This document shows, piece by piece, positions 7,272-15,926 of a DNA stretch of 64,000 nt. The stretch lies in contig CAKTOX010000004.1 of the NCBI GenBank assembly GCA_934590355.1, positions 28,373 to 92,372 of the forward strand, read 5' to 3'. The DNA comes from an uncultured Oscillospiraceae bacterium. Its GTDB lineage: Bacteria > Bacillota > Clostridia > Oscillospirales > Oscillospiraceae. Positions within the stretch are counted from its first letter, which is position 1. Each line of letters begins with the position of its first letter. A program made the position numbers and the translations under genes. Below the pieces are notes generated by a model. The model saw only the letters and a program-made list of their open reading frames with translations, was not told where the DNA came from and made no database searches.

Positions 7272-8144
7272 TCAGTTGACCTCAAAAAAGTTTTTTATAG
7301 TTTTGAGCTTGCCGTCGAAAACCTCACCGAGCAGCAAAAATTCGCCGTTTTCGGAGTAAACTCTGTACTTTCCGTTTAGGGCGTTAAGGTTGATGATATT
7401 GCCGGTTTTAAGCCGTTTCGTGCGATTTTCACTGACTATAAGCTCCGGATATTGAGCAAACAATGTGTCGATCGGCAGCAGAGATTTCTGTGCATTGCCG
7501 CTTGCAGCGGCCGCTTCTATCTCCTCGATGCTGTGTGCGTTTTCGATAGAAAATATGCCCGCAGCGGTGCGGCGCAGACTGCTCATGCAGGCTCCGCAGC
7601 CGAGCTTTTGCCCTATATCATGGCAAAGAGTCCTGATATACGTACCCTTGGAGCAGTTCACTTTAAGCAAAATATCCTCGCCGTCCTTGCCGATAACATC
7701 GATGGAATTGATGCTTATCCTGCGGCTTTTACGCTCGACACTCTCTCCCCGGCGTGCAAGCTCATAGAGCCTTTTTCCACCGACCTTGATCGCCGAATAC
7801 ATGGGCGGTATCTGCTCAATTTCGCCTGCAAAGCTGTTGACGGCGCAAACCACGACCTCATGGGCAGGTATTGCATCGCACTGCGAAATGATGTTGCCGC
7901 TTATGTCCTGCGTATCGGTAGTTATGCCGAGGCGCAAACCTGCAATATATTCTTTGCTGTCTGCTTCCGCAAATTCAACAGCACGAGTCGCTCTGCCTAC
8001 AAACACGACAAGAAGTCCCGTTGCAAGAGGATCAAGCGTCCCGGAGTGACCGATACGCCGCTCATGCAGAACGCCGCGAAGCTTTGCAACAACGTCATGG
8101 CTCGTCCAGTCCTGCGGCTTGTCTACGAGAATGATGCCGTTCAT
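7272..8144 (-). CDS. truB: tRNA pseudouridine(55) synthase
   Basis: TruB isomerises U55 in the T-loop of tRNAs. The catalytic aspartate is Asp38 in HSGTLDPLATGLL; the VDKPQDWTSHDVV start and YIRTLCHDIG motif are also typical. 290 residues, full length. The start overlaps the stop of the DHH phosphoesterase gene by 4 nt (ATGA), which supports coupled translation. Confidence 0.95.
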   Translation of the reverse strand: MNGIILVDKPQDWTSHDVVAKLRGVLHERRIGHSGTLDPLATGLLVVFVGRATRAVEFAEADSKEYIAGLRLGITTDTQDISGNIISQCDAIPAHEVVVCAVNSFAGEIEQIPPMYSAIKVGGKRLYELARRGESVERKSRRISINSIDVIGKDGEDILLKVNCSKGTYIRTLCHDIGQKLGCGACMSSLRRTAAGIFSIENAHSIEEIEAAAASGNAQKSLLPIDTLFAQYPELIVSENRTKRLKTGNIINLNALNGKYRVYSENGEFLLLGEVFDGKLKTIKNFFEVN

Positions 8145-9073
8145 TCAATTACCTCGGAAATTGCGTCAATAAGAAGGCGCAGCGTTTCGTCGGGGTCTGC
8201 CGCTATCGTGCAGCCGGAAGCTAATTTATGACCGCCGCCGCCGAAGCGTGCGCACAGCGCGCTGCTGTCAAAGCCGTCGCGCGAGCGGACGGAAACTTTG
8301 CATTTATTGACGTCAAGTTGACGGATAAGAAGGCTTACCAAGCAGCCCTCGACCTTACCGGGGATACCCGCAATGTCGTCGCAGTCGTTTTCGCTTGCGC
8401 CTGTCTCATCCATCGTTTTCAGGGTTATGGTGGCAGCAACGACCTTGCCGTCAAAGAAATACTTCAATCCATAAAGTATCGAGCCCTCGAGAGTCATTCT
8501 CGCTCTGGACATTTGCCTGAACAGGTCAAAATTGAGATTTTTGATGTCTGCGCCGTAGTGCAGCAACTCGCTTGCGGCAGCAAAGGTCTCTTCGGTTACG
8601 TTGGCATAGCGGAAGCAGCCGCAGTCAGTGGAAACCGCCATATAAAGAAGGCTTGCCTCCTCGGAAGTTACGTCAGAACACAGCTCTTTTATTACCTCAA
8701 GCACTATTTCTCCGCAGGACGCCTTGGCGGAATTGAGTAAAAGCTTTCCGGCATAGTGCGAATTTGAGGAATGATGATCGATACATAGCTCGACCTCACC
8801 TTCAAAGCCGACGGCAAGCATCTGAGTTTCCGCAACATCTACGGCAACCGTGTGCTTATACTCGAAATCGCGGGTAATATACGCATCAACATACTTTGCA
8901 TATTTCTTTGTTATGTCCGGATTATTATAAAGCGCGGCGTTTTTTCCGAGCCTTCTGAGCGCGGAGCACAGGGCCGCCGCACTTCCGAGCGTGTCGCCGT
9001 CGGGTCTTATATGGGTCAATATGAGTATATCATCATGCTCCTTGAGCCATACGGCACATTCTTTAACGTTCAT
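8141..9073 (-). CDS. nrnA: DHH-family phosphoesterase, NrnA-like
   Basis: NrnA-type enzymes degrade nanoRNA and dephosphorylate 3'-phosphoadenosine 5'-phosphate. The DHH domain shows THIRPDGDTLGSA (residues 20-32), the DVAET aspartate and CIDHHSSN. The C-terminal DHHA1 domain shows FGGGGHKLASG near residue 285. The 310-residue length fits the family, and the place between rbfA and truB is the usual one in Firmicutes. It overlaps rbfA by 4 nt. Confidence 0.9.
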   Translation of the reverse strand: MNVKECAVWLKEHDDILILTHIRPDGDTLGSAAALCSALRRLGKNAALYNNPDITKKYAKYVDAYITRDFEYKHTVAVDVAETQMLAVGFEGEVELCIDHHSSNSHYAGKLLLNSAKASCGEIVLEVIKELCSDVTSEEASLLYMAVSTDCGCFRYANVTEETFAAASELLHYGADIKNLNFDLFRQMSRARMTLEGSILYGLKYFFDGKVVAATITLKTMDETGASENDCDDIAGIPGKVEGCLVSLLIRQLDVNKCKVSVRSRDGFDSSALCARFGGGGHKLASGCTIAADPDETLRLLIDAISEVIE

Positions 9074-9432
9074 TCTTCTTCCTCATTGCGCTTTATATCA
9101 AGGCTGTTTATTATCTCGTTTATGTGAGCGCCGTATTCGATGCTGTGGTCAAGCTCAAAAACAGGCTCCGGTGTGTTTCTCAGCTTGAGAGAATTGCCCA
9201 ATTCTCTTCTGATCCAGCCCGACGCGGATTTGAGTCCCTTTTTGAATTCCTTCTCGTTCTGAAGCCCCATAACGGAAATCCAAACTTTGCAATAGCGCAT
9301 ATCGCCTGTCGTTTCAACGCGCGTTACGCTGATCATGCCCTGATTTACGCGTGGATCCTTGATCTCGCGCAGGAGCTTGCTCATGACAAGCTGTATATCA
9401 TCATTTGTTCTTGCCAGTTTATTTGAAGGCAT
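9070..9432 (-). CDS. rbfA: Ribosome-binding factor A
   Basis: RbfA binds free 30S subunits during late 16S rRNA maturation. The start at 9432 (MPSNKLARTNDDIQ) is chosen because GGAGG lies 6 nt upstream; the frame is open to 9522 but without family similarity. The KH-like fold signatures RYCKVWISVMG and LRNTPEPVFELDHSIEYG are clear. 120 residues. It follows infB after a 59-nt gap that holds a strong hairpin, and overlaps the next gene. Confidence 0.93.
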   Translation of the reverse strand: MPSNKLARTNDDIQLVMSKLLREIKDPRVNQGMISVTRVETTGDMRYCKVWISVMGLQNEKEFKKGLKSASGWIRRELGNSLKLRNTPEPVFELDHSIEYGAHINEIINSLDIKRNEEEE

Positions 9433-9450
9433 AATTTTCCTCCTTATTGC

Positions 9451-9479
9451 GCATTGGGCGGTCAAAAGACCGCCCATGC
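9451..9479 (-). repeat. Strong hairpin in the infB-rbfA gap
   Basis: GCATGGGCGGTC pairs with GACCGCCCAATGC around a TTTT loop on the minus strand (one bulged base). No U-tract follows and the rbfA SD begins about 10 nt later. It looks like an mRNA processing or stability element within the operon rather than a terminator. Confidence 0.55.
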
Positions 9480-9491
9480 TTAATATACAAA

Positions 9492-11819
9492 TCAGACCTT
9501 TATCTGCTCCATAACGAAGCACTCGATAATGTCGCCGACCTTAACATCATTGAACTTTTCGACCTGCATACCGCACTCATAGCCGCTTGCGACTTCCTTA
9601 ACGTCGTCCTTGAAGCGGCGCAGCGATGCAAGCTCACCCTCGTGGATAACGATATTATCGCGCAGTACGCGCACAGAACAACCGCGCTGGATCTTGCCGT
9701 CGAGGACATAGCAGCCGGTAACGGTGCCGACCTTGGAGACCTTGTAGGTCTCTCGGACCTCCGCGTGACCGATGATGACCTCCTCGAACTTCGGTGCGAG
9801 CATGCCCTTCATTGCGGCTTCGATCTCATTAATGCAGTCGTAGATGACGCGGTACATACGCATATCGACGTTCGCTCTCGCCGCGCTGTCGCGCGCGGCA
9901 TTGTCCGGACGAACGTTGAAGCCGACTATGATAGCACCGGAGGTGGCGGCGAGCATGACGTCAGACTCATTTATTGCGCCGACACCGCTGTGGATGACCT
10001 TAACGCGAACCTCATCGTTGGTGATCTTTTCAAGAGACGCCTTGACCGCCTCGGCAGAGCCCTGAACATCCGCCTTAACGATGATGTTGAGGGTCTTCAT
10101 TTCGCCCGCCTGTATCTGGCTGAACAGATCCTCGAGGCTGACCTTCTTGCCGAGTCCGAAGGCCGCATTCTTCTGCTGAGTCTTGCGCTCCTCAACGAGC
10201 TCGCGAGCCATGCGCTCGTCATCGACTGCGTTGAAGGTATCGCCCGCGCTCGGAACCTCGGACATGCCGGAAATCTCGACCGGAACGGAAGGGCCTGCCT
10301 CGCTGATGCGCTGACCCTTGTCGTTTATCATGGTGCGGACACGGCCAACTGCGGTGCCTGCAATGATTATATCGCCGAGCTTCAGAGTTCCGTTCTGAAC
10401 AAGGACTGTCATTATCGGGCCGCGGCCCTTGTCGAGTCTTGCTTCGATAACGGCACCCTTTGCAGCGCGGTTGGGGTTGGCCTTGAGCTCCTGGATCTCA
10501 GCCAGAACTACGAGGTTTTCAAGCAGATTATCGATGCCCTCACCGGTCTTGGCGGAAATCGGGCAAATGATAGTATCGCCGCCCCACTCCTCGGGAACGA
10601 TGTCGTACTCGGTGAGCTGCTGCTTAATGCGCTCGGGATTGGCGCCGATGGTGTCCATTTTGTTTATTGCAACGACGAGCGGGATACCTGCCGCCTTTGC
10701 GTGGTTAATGCTCTCGATGGTCTGCGGCATGATGCCGTCGTCCGCTGCGACAACAAGGATCGCAATATCCGTGACCATTGCGCCGCGGGCACGCATGGAG
10801 GTGAATGCCTCATGGCCCGGGGTATCGAGGAAGGTTATCGGGCTGCCGTTAATTTCAACGGTATATGCGCCGATGTGCTGAGTTATGCCGCCTGCCTCGC
10901 CCGATGCAACATTTGCATGGCGGATATAGTCGAGCAGCGAGGTCTTACCGTGGTCAACATGACCCATAACGACAACGACGGGCGCTCTGCCGACGAGCTC
11001 GCTTTCGCTGTCCTCGTGATCGTCGATAAGACGCTCCTCAACGGATACAACGACTTCCTTTTCGACCTTGCAGCCGAACTCCATCGCAACAAGCGCTGCG
11101 GTATCGTAATCGACGACATCGGAAACAGACGCAAACACTCCGAGTTTTATGAGGCGCTTTATGACCTCGCCGGCGGACTTCTTCATTCTCGCGGCGAGCT
11201 CACCGACGTTAATTTCATCGGGGATCATGACCTTGAGCTGCTGCTTCTTGGCAATTTCAAGCTGAAGCTTCTGCATCTTGTCGCGCTCTTCCTGACGGCG
11301 CTTTGCAGATGCTGCCTGACCCTGCTGGCGCTGCTTGACCTTGTTGACGATCTTCTCCTTGCCGCCCTTGCGGTCACGGTCGCGGCCGCGGCTCTTGTCG
11401 CCGGCGAGCTTGTCGAACTTCTCATCATACTTGGATATATTGACCGCTGCGCTGCCGCGGGTATCGACAACGCGCTTCTCCGCGACCTGGCGGGGAACGT
11501 GCGGCTTATTTTCCTTCTCGGTCTTCTGCTGTGCAGGCTCTACCGTAGACTGAGTCTCCTGAGTCTGCGCCTCGGGCTTCTTCTCGGTCTTTTTGGGCTC
11601 CGCAGCCTTGGGTGCGGGGACGTTGAAGATATCCTCGAGGCTTGCGACCTGATTATGCTGGGTCATGTACTCGAATATGACGTCAAGCTCATCGTTTTCA
11701 AGAACCTGCATATGGTTTTTCGGAGTAGTTGCATAATCAGTCAATATCTGAGTTATTACCTTGGACGTTGTGTTAAAATCCTTTGCTACCTCGTGTACTC
11801 TGTATTTCATCATGCTCAT
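9492..11819 (-). CDS. infB: Translation initiation factor IF-2
   Basis: IF-2 is the GTPase that places initiator tRNA on the 30S subunit. Layout: an N-terminal IF2N helix domain (residues 1-60), a charged low-complexity linker rich in Lys, Glu, Gln and Arg (about 60-200), a second IF2N domain (about 200-250), the G domain with [10 protein letters not shown] near 285, [10 protein letters not shown] and NKMD, then domains II-IV. 775 residues is within the Gram-positive range. The ATG at 11819 overlaps the ylxQ stop and lies 8 nt after GGAGG. Confidence 0.97.
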   Translation of the reverse strand: MSMMKYRVHEVAKDFNTTSKVITQILTDYATTPKNHMQVLENDELDVIFEYMTQHNQVASLEDIFNVPAPKAAEPKKTEKKPEAQTQETQSTVEPAQQKTEKENKPHVPRQVAEKRVVDTRGSAAVNISKYDEKFDKLAGDKSRGRDRDRKGGKEKIVNKVKQRQQGQAASAKRRQEERDKMQKLQLEIAKKQQLKVMIPDEINVGELAARMKKSAGEVIKRLIKLGVFASVSDVVDYDTAALVAMEFGCKVEKEVVVSVEERLIDDHEDSESELVGRAPVVVVMGHVDHGKTSLLDYIRHANVASGEAGGITQHIGAYTVEINGSPITFLDTPGHEAFTSMRARGAMVTDIAILVVAADDGIMPQTIESINHAKAAGIPLVVAINKMDTIGANPERIKQQLTEYDIVPEEWGGDTIICPISAKTGEGIDNLLENLVVLAEIQELKANPNRAAKGAVIEARLDKGRGPIMTVLVQNGTLKLGDIIIAGTAVGRVRTMINDKGQRISEAGPSVPVEISGMSEVPSAGDTFNAVDDERMARELVEERKTQQKNAAFGLGKKVSLEDLFSQIQAGEMKTLNIIVKADVQGSAEAVKASLEKITNDEVRVKVIHSGVGAINESDVMLAATSGAIIVGFNVRPDNAARDSAARANVDMRMYRVIYDCINEIEAAMKGMLAPKFEEVIIGHAEVRETYKVSKVGTVTGCYVLDGKIQRGCSVRVLRDNIVIHEGELASLRRFKDDVKEVASGYECGMQVEKFNDVKVGDIIECFVMEQIKV

Positions 11820-12250
11820 GCATTTTTCCTCCTCTTGCCTATTCTCTTGTTTTTCTGCTGCTCGGTGGTGCGTGGTCTGCGTTTTTTGGCTTCCTCGGCG
11901 CGATTACCGATTATCTGCGCCGCTTCTTTGTATTCCGTCGGAGACAGCTGCGCCAAGAGCTTCACGAAAGCATCCGCAAAGCCTATGTCGCAAACAGCAG
12001 CCATTGAACAGCCCGGCTTGCCGACGTGCTCGGATATTTCCCTCTTTGTAAACGGAACGGTAATGAGAACCGCTTTGCTGCCGTGCATATATCCGGCAGC
12101 GCGCTTTTGCGCATTTTCCGAAGCATCCGACGCGACAATAACGAGCTTTGCCGAATGCTCTCTCACGGCCGAGCCGGTGTTCTCCTCGCCTATCTCAATA
12201 GCGTTTGCTCTGCGCATAAGCCCAAGCAGTGTAAGCGCTTTTTCCTTCAT
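11816..12250 (-). CDS. ylxQ: L7Ae/YlxQ-family ribosomal protein
   Basis: A 144-residue L7Ae/L30e-fold RNA-binding protein, the usual passenger between ylxR and infB in Firmicutes. The N-terminus [17 protein letters not shown] and LVIVASDAS fit the family. The C-terminus is a basic extension ([19 protein letters not shown]) that probably contacts RNA. It may bind K-turn RNA as its Bacillus relative does (inference from the family). Four-nt overlaps join it to both neighbours. Confidence 0.88.
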   Translation of the reverse strand: MKEKALTLLGLMRRANAIEIGEENTGSAVREHSAKLVIVASDASENAQKRAAGYMHGSKAVLITVPFTKREISEHVGKPGCSMAAVCDIGFADAFVKLLAQLSPTEYKEAAQIIGNRAEEAKKRRPRTTEQQKNKRIGKRRKNA

Positions 12251-12513
12251 TGCTCCGCCTCCATCTGCTTTTGAAGCTGCTCATATATCTCATCGGGTAT
12301 CTGCGACGAGAACGCCCTTTCGAGCGCCTTGGCCTTGACAGCTTTCTTGAGACATTCCGGATTCGGGCACAAATATGCGCCTCTGCCGGGCAGCTTGCCT
12401 TTAAAATCAAGGCTTATTTCGCCCTCGGGCGACCTTACCGCGCGTATCAGTTCACGCTTCGGTTTCATTTCTCGGCAGCCAAGGCACTGCCTCATCGGTA
12501 TCTTCTTCTGCAC
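12247..12513 (-). CDS. ylxR: YlxR (DUF448) RNA-binding protein
   Basis: An 88-residue DUF448 protein with the signature MRQCLGCREMKPKRELIR and GKLPGRGAYLCPNPECLKKA. The family is a small nucleic-acid-binding protein encoded between nusA and infB. In Bacillus YlxR affects expression of many genes and RNase P activity (family knowledge). The start has a strong SD about 7 nt upstream. Confidence 0.92.
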   Translation of the reverse strand: MQKKIPMRQCLGCREMKPKRELIRAVRSPEGEISLDFKGKLPGRGAYLCPNPECLKKAVKAKALERAFSSQIPDEIYEQLQKQMEAEQ

Positions 12514-12532
12514 TTCGGCCGCCTCCTTTCAA

Positions 12533-13585
12533 TTAAGCCTCTGATTCGGGCTTGATGTCGATTTTGTATCCGGTCAGTCTTGCCGCGAGTCGGGCATTCT
12601 GGCCTTCCTTGCCGATCGCCAGAGAAAGCTGGCTGTCGGGCACGATAACGCGGCAGCTCTTGCCATCCTCGAGCATAGTCACGCTTATGACCTCGGACGG
12701 AGCAAGTGCGGCGGCAATATACTCCTCCGGAGTTTCGCTGTATTTAATAATGTCTATCTTCTCGCCGCCGAGCTCGTCAACGATGCTGGCAACACGGCCG
12801 CCCTTGGGACCTACGCAGGAGCCGATGGGATCGACATCGGGGTCGACAGACCACACTGCCATTTTGGTGCGGCTGCCGGCCTCGCGGGCGATGGACTTTA
12901 TTTCGACGGTGCCGTCGAATATTTCGGGGACCTCAAGCTCAAACAGGCGCTTTACAAGGCCGGGGTGGGTGCGGCTTATGAGCACCTGCGGGCCCTTGGT
13001 GGAATTTCTGACCTCGACGACATAGACCTTGATGCGGTCGCCCTCCGTGAGGGGCTCGGTCTTGATCCTCTCATTGGGAGCGAGCATCGCCTCGGTGTAC
13101 TCGCTGTTGGAGCTTATGCGGATGGACACGCTGCCTGTGCGCGGCTCTATGCGCGATACGATACCTGTGAGTATCTCGTGCTCCTTGGAGGTGAACTCCT
13201 CATACACGATGCCGCGCTCTGCCTCGCGGATGCCCTGAATGATGACCTGCTTTGCAGCCTGCGCGGCAATGCGGCCGAACTTCTTTGTCTCGACGGGAAT
13301 TTTAACAGTATCGCCGACCTTTGCACGCTTGGAGATCTTCTTTGCGGACTCGGGGTCGATCTCAAGATTGGGATCCTCGACCTGCTCGACCACGACCTTA
13401 TCGACGTACATTTCAATGCGCTTTCTGCTCTCATCAAGCAAAATATCGACGTTATCCGCACACTCGGGATTATCGCGGCGGAAGGCGGCAAGCATCGCCT
13501 GCTTTATTTTGTCGTACATATACTCTCTGGGAATTCCCTTTTCTTTTTCAAGATCTTCTATTGCAGAGAAAAATTCAGCATTCAT
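12533..13585 (-). CDS. nusA: Transcription termination/antitermination factor NusA
   Basis: NusA binds RNA polymerase and nascent RNA to promote pausing and intrinsic termination. The N-terminal polymerase-binding domain (1-130) is followed by an S1 domain near 135-200 and two KH domains (VDPIGSCVGPKGGRV near 248; SLAIGKEGQNARLAARLTG near 323). At 350 residues it is the short Gram-positive form without the acidic C-terminal repeats. It is the second gene of the operon and may autoregulate through the leader terminator upstream of rimP. Confidence 0.96.
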   Translation of the reverse strand: MNAEFFSAIEDLEKEKGIPREYMYDKIKQAMLAAFRRDNPECADNVDILLDESRKRIEMYVDKVVVEQVEDPNLEIDPESAKKISKRAKVGDTVKIPVETKKFGRIAAQAAKQVIIQGIREAERGIVYEEFTSKEHEILTGIVSRIEPRTGSVSIRISSNSEYTEAMLAPNERIKTEPLTEGDRIKVYVVEVRNSTKGPQVLISRTHPGLVKRLFELEVPEIFDGTVEIKSIAREAGSRTKMAVWSVDPDVDPIGSCVGPKGGRVASIVDELGGEKIDIIKYSETPEEYIAAALAPSEVISVTMLEDGKSCRVIVPDSQLSLAIGKEGQNARLAARLTGYKIDIKPESEA

Positions 13586-13604
13586 TTCAATATACCTCTT
13601 CTTT

Positions 13605-14048
13605 TTATATGCTTACGTGCAGCTTGACCTGCGCGACTTGTTCCTTTTTAAGCTCCGTACCGGACACCGTGACGGCGCCGTTATCGTAGCCCTCGAGTTT
13701 TCCGGTGACGGTCTTTTTGCCGTTAACGGGCTGATAGAGCTTGACCTCAACATCGCTGCCCATGAATTTCTCGAAATCCGACGGGCGCTTGAGTTCACGC
13801 TCGGCTCCGGCAGAGCCGACCTCGAACACATAGCTGTCGGGGATGGGATCGGCCTCGTCAAGAATGGGGTCGAGTGCACGGCTCACGGCCTCGCAATCGG
13901 CAATCCCGACGCCGCCCTCTTTATCAATGAAAACGCGCAGATACCACGTTCCCGCTTCCTTTATATATTCTACCGACCACAGCTCGCATCCGGCCGCCTC
14001 AACGACAGGCTTTGCAAGCGTTTCGACTTTTTCACTGATCTTACTCAT
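13605..14048 (-). CDS. rimP: Ribosome maturation factor RimP
   Basis: RimP assists maturation of the 30S subunit. 147 residues, with the family pattern LRVFIDKEGGVGIADCEAVSR, YVFEVGSAGAERELKRPSDF and a C-terminal Sm-like domain. First gene of the operon. GAGGAGAGGC precedes the ATG. A promoter and hairpin lie about 40-120 nt upstream. Confidence 0.94.
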   Translation of the reverse strand: MSKISEKVETLAKPVVEAAGCELWSVEYIKEAGTWYLRVFIDKEGGVGIADCEAVSRALDPILDEADPIPDSYVFEVGSAGAERELKRPSDFEKFMGSDVEVKLYQPVNGKKTVTGKLEGYDNGAVTVSGTELKKEQVAQVKLHVSI

Positions 14049-14085
14049 ATGCCTCTCCTCAATTTTACTTTCGGGAAAATGCTCA

Positions 14086-14114
14086 ACAAAAAGAGTGGGC
14101 TTTGACCCACTCTT
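14086..14114 (-). terminator. Leader terminator/attenuator of the rimP-nusA operon
   Basis: A 9-bp stem AAGAGTGGG/CCCACTCTT with a 6-nt loop whose 3' arm runs into TTTTTG on the minus strand. It lies between the operon promoter (14139-14167) and the rimP start, so it must be read through for the operon to be expressed. It would also catch read-through from the upstream peptidase gene. Confidence 0.75.
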
Positions 14115-14138
14115 GAGAACTTACTTACTAACAATCAT

Positions 14139-14167
14139 ATAATAACACCTATATATCGTTATTGCAA
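14139..14167 (-). promoter_or_regulatory. Promoter of the rimP-nusA-infB operon
   Basis: On the minus strand TTGCAA (14167-14162), a 17-nt spacer and TATTAT (14144-14139). Predicted start near 14132, just ahead of the leader hairpin. Confidence 0.65.
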
Positions 14168-14213
14168 GCATTTTTTGCTTTGCCGCACACAAATTGTTGC
14201 CCCTCGGAGGGTG

Positions 14214-14999
14214 TTATGCATAGTGCGCGACAAATTCTTCTAAGCAAAGACCGTTTTCCGTAATAAACTCCGCCGCTTCCTTGCCTACGTAACGGTAATG
14301 CCACGGTTCATCCCAACCGGTAATGGCCTTTTTACTGCTCGGATAGCGCTTAATAAAGCCGAACTTAGCGCAGTTTTCGTCAAGCCAAGCGAAAAACTCG
14401 GCATTCATCTTGGAATAATCAAGCACGTCGTACTTCATATCCATGATGTCGATGGCAAGCCCTGTCTGATGATCGCTCGTTCCGGGCTTTGCAACCAGCT
14501 CCTCGGTTATCTTCTGCGCTTGCTCGTATGTATAAGCGCCGCTTTTGGACAGCTCGGAGGCTTTTTCGTTAAACATCTGCTGCTGCGATGTATACGAAAC
14601 ATAGCCCGCCGCAATATACGGATCGTAACCTGCTTCCTTTGCGGCAGATACGAGCTCCGTCAGCGCGTTAATAATGCGCTTGTCAACGGGAGTTCCGTAG
14701 AATTTTTTGAGATTGGGTGTATATGCCTTGAGCGCGTTGTCTTTATTTATAAGCATATACTGCCAATCACTTATCTTAACGATTGGAAATTCAAGATCGT
14801 CATATTTGTTTGCGGATGCCTCACTTGAGCTCGTGTAGCCATGCATTGCGTTTTCAAGCCCATTTGTTTTTACGAACACTCCATCCGCGCCGCCGACAAC
14901 AATCTCGGATGTGAGCTGAATGCGGGAGTTGACAATGAGGACGAGCATCGCCGCCATTATTATCATGAAAAATGTCCACACCGTTTTTTTAACGCGCAC
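14214..14999 (-). CDS. VanY-like D-Ala-D-Ala carboxypeptidase (M15B), membrane-anchored
   Basis: A zinc peptidase that removes the terminal D-alanine from peptidoglycan stems. The GTG start at 14999 follows AGGAGGTG by 6 nt and opens with VRVKKTVWTFFMIIMAAMLV, a single membrane anchor. The frame is open further upstream but without an SD. The M15B domain shows YDPYIAAGYVSYTSQQ, the metal-binding SDHQTGLAIDIMD and EPWHYRYVG. 261 residues. It follows sigK by 67 nt on the same strand and may be co-transcribed with it, suggesting a role in cortex or mother-cell wall remodelling (inference). Resistance need not be implied. Confidence 0.88.
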   Translation of the reverse strand: MRVKKTVWTFFMIIMAAMLVLIVNSRIQLTSEIVVGGADGVFVKTNGLENAMHGYTSSSEASANKYDDLEFPIVKISDWQYMLINKDNALKAYTPNLKKFYGTPVDKRIINALTELVSAAKEAGYDPYIAAGYVSYTSQQQMFNEKASELSKSGAYTYEQAQKITEELVAKPGTSDHQTGLAIDIMDMKYDVLDYSKMNAEFFAWLDENCAKFGFIKRYPSSKKAITGWDEPWHYRYVGKEAAEFITENGLCLEEFVAHYA

Positions 15000-15066
15000 C
15001 TTGCCCACCTCCTTTTTGTGTTTCATGTTATTGTAACACAAAGCGGCGGCATATACAAGAGTGTCT

Positions 15067-15765
15067 TTATTTGTCGACTCTGCTGCCTTCAAGCGCGGCA
15101 CGGAGCTTTTCAAGCGCCTTTTTCTCTATGCGGCTGACGTAAGAGCGGCTTATTCCGCATTCCTTTGCCGCCTCGCGCTGCGTCAGCGGGGCTTTGCCGT
15201 TCAGACCATAGCGCAGCGTTATAATTTTGCCCTCGCGCTCACTGAGTACGCTGTCTATGAGGCCGCTAAGTCTACCGCACAGCTCAAGCTCACCGATGCG
15301 CTCGCTCATTTCATCATCCTGAGCGAGAACGTCCATAAACGACAGACTGTTCCCCTCCCCGTCAGTTTCGATAACGTCGGATAGACTCACGTCACCCATG
15401 GTTTTCTTCTGACTGCGAAAATACATCAGTATTTCATTCTCACAACACCGGCTTGCATAAGTTGCGAGGCGGACGCCTTTGTCGGGCTTATATGTGTTTA
15501 TTCCCTTGATAAGTCCGATGGTGCCGATGGATATCAGGTCTTCGATATCATTAGTCTGCGTATAATACTTCTTGATAATGTGTGCAACAAGGCGCAGATT
15601 GTGCTCGACAAGGATATTCCTCGCCTGCACGTCCCCTTCCTGCCACATAAGCAGATATTTTTTCTCTTCCTGCGCCGTGAGCGGGCTCGGAAACGAGCCT
15701 CCCGGGCTTATTCTCAGCATCAGCAGCATGCCGCCGAGCAGCATCGCAAGAGTTGTTCCAAGCAT
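15067..15765 (-). CDS. sigK: Sporulation sigma factor SigK, uninterrupted and with a pro-sequence
   Basis: SigK directs late mother-cell transcription. The body (FPSPLTAQEEKKYLLMW, ARNILVEHNLRLVAHIIKKY, DLISIGTIGLIKGI) is closest to SigK rather than SigE. Region 4.2 reads ECGISRSYVSRIEKKALEKL. The first ~20 residues (MLGTTLAMLLGGMLLMLRIS) are hydrophobic like the Bacillus pro-SigK leader that is removed at the forespore membrane; some clostridia lack it. The gene is continuous, with no skin-type element. 232 residues. AGGTGAT precedes the ATG. Confidence 0.9.
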   Translation of the reverse strand: MLGTTLAMLLGGMLLMLRISPGGSFPSPLTAQEEKKYLLMWQEGDVQARNILVEHNLRLVAHIIKKYYTQTNDIEDLISIGTIGLIKGINTYKPDKGVRLATYASRCCENEILMYFRSQKKTMGDVSLSDVIETDGEGNSLSFMDVLAQDDEMSERIGELELCGRLSGLIDSVLSEREGKIITLRYGLNGKAPLTQREAAKECGISRSYVSRIEKKALEKLRAALEGSRVDK

Positions 15766-15843
15766 AAGATCACCTCAAAAAGAGTATATTAGAACATTGC
15801 CTGTACAAATTATATAAATTTCGAACACTTGCAGCACTAATTG

Positions 15844-15871
15844 TTGACATTTTTGCGAAAAGTGATATTCT
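15844..15871 (+). promoter_or_regulatory. Sigma-A promoter of the Fe-S flavoprotein gene
   Basis: TTGACA (15844-15849), 16-nt spacer, TATTCT (15866-15871), about 50 nt before the start codon. Confidence 0.65.
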
Positions 15872-15926
15872 GTTATCAGGATTGTTTATACATCGGGATT
15901 AAAAAGTAAAAGAAAGGGGAAACACT

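Noticed and set aside
9447..12338. 963-codon open frame on the plus strand opposite infB, rbfA end and ylxQ
   Set aside because: It runs antisense to well-identified genes. The length is a by-product of the strong codon bias of infB. No SD and no recognisable domain.
14214..14999. Vancomycin-resistance vanY
   Set aside because: M15B carboxypeptidases are common housekeeping enzymes; no vanHAX or vanRS genes are nearby.
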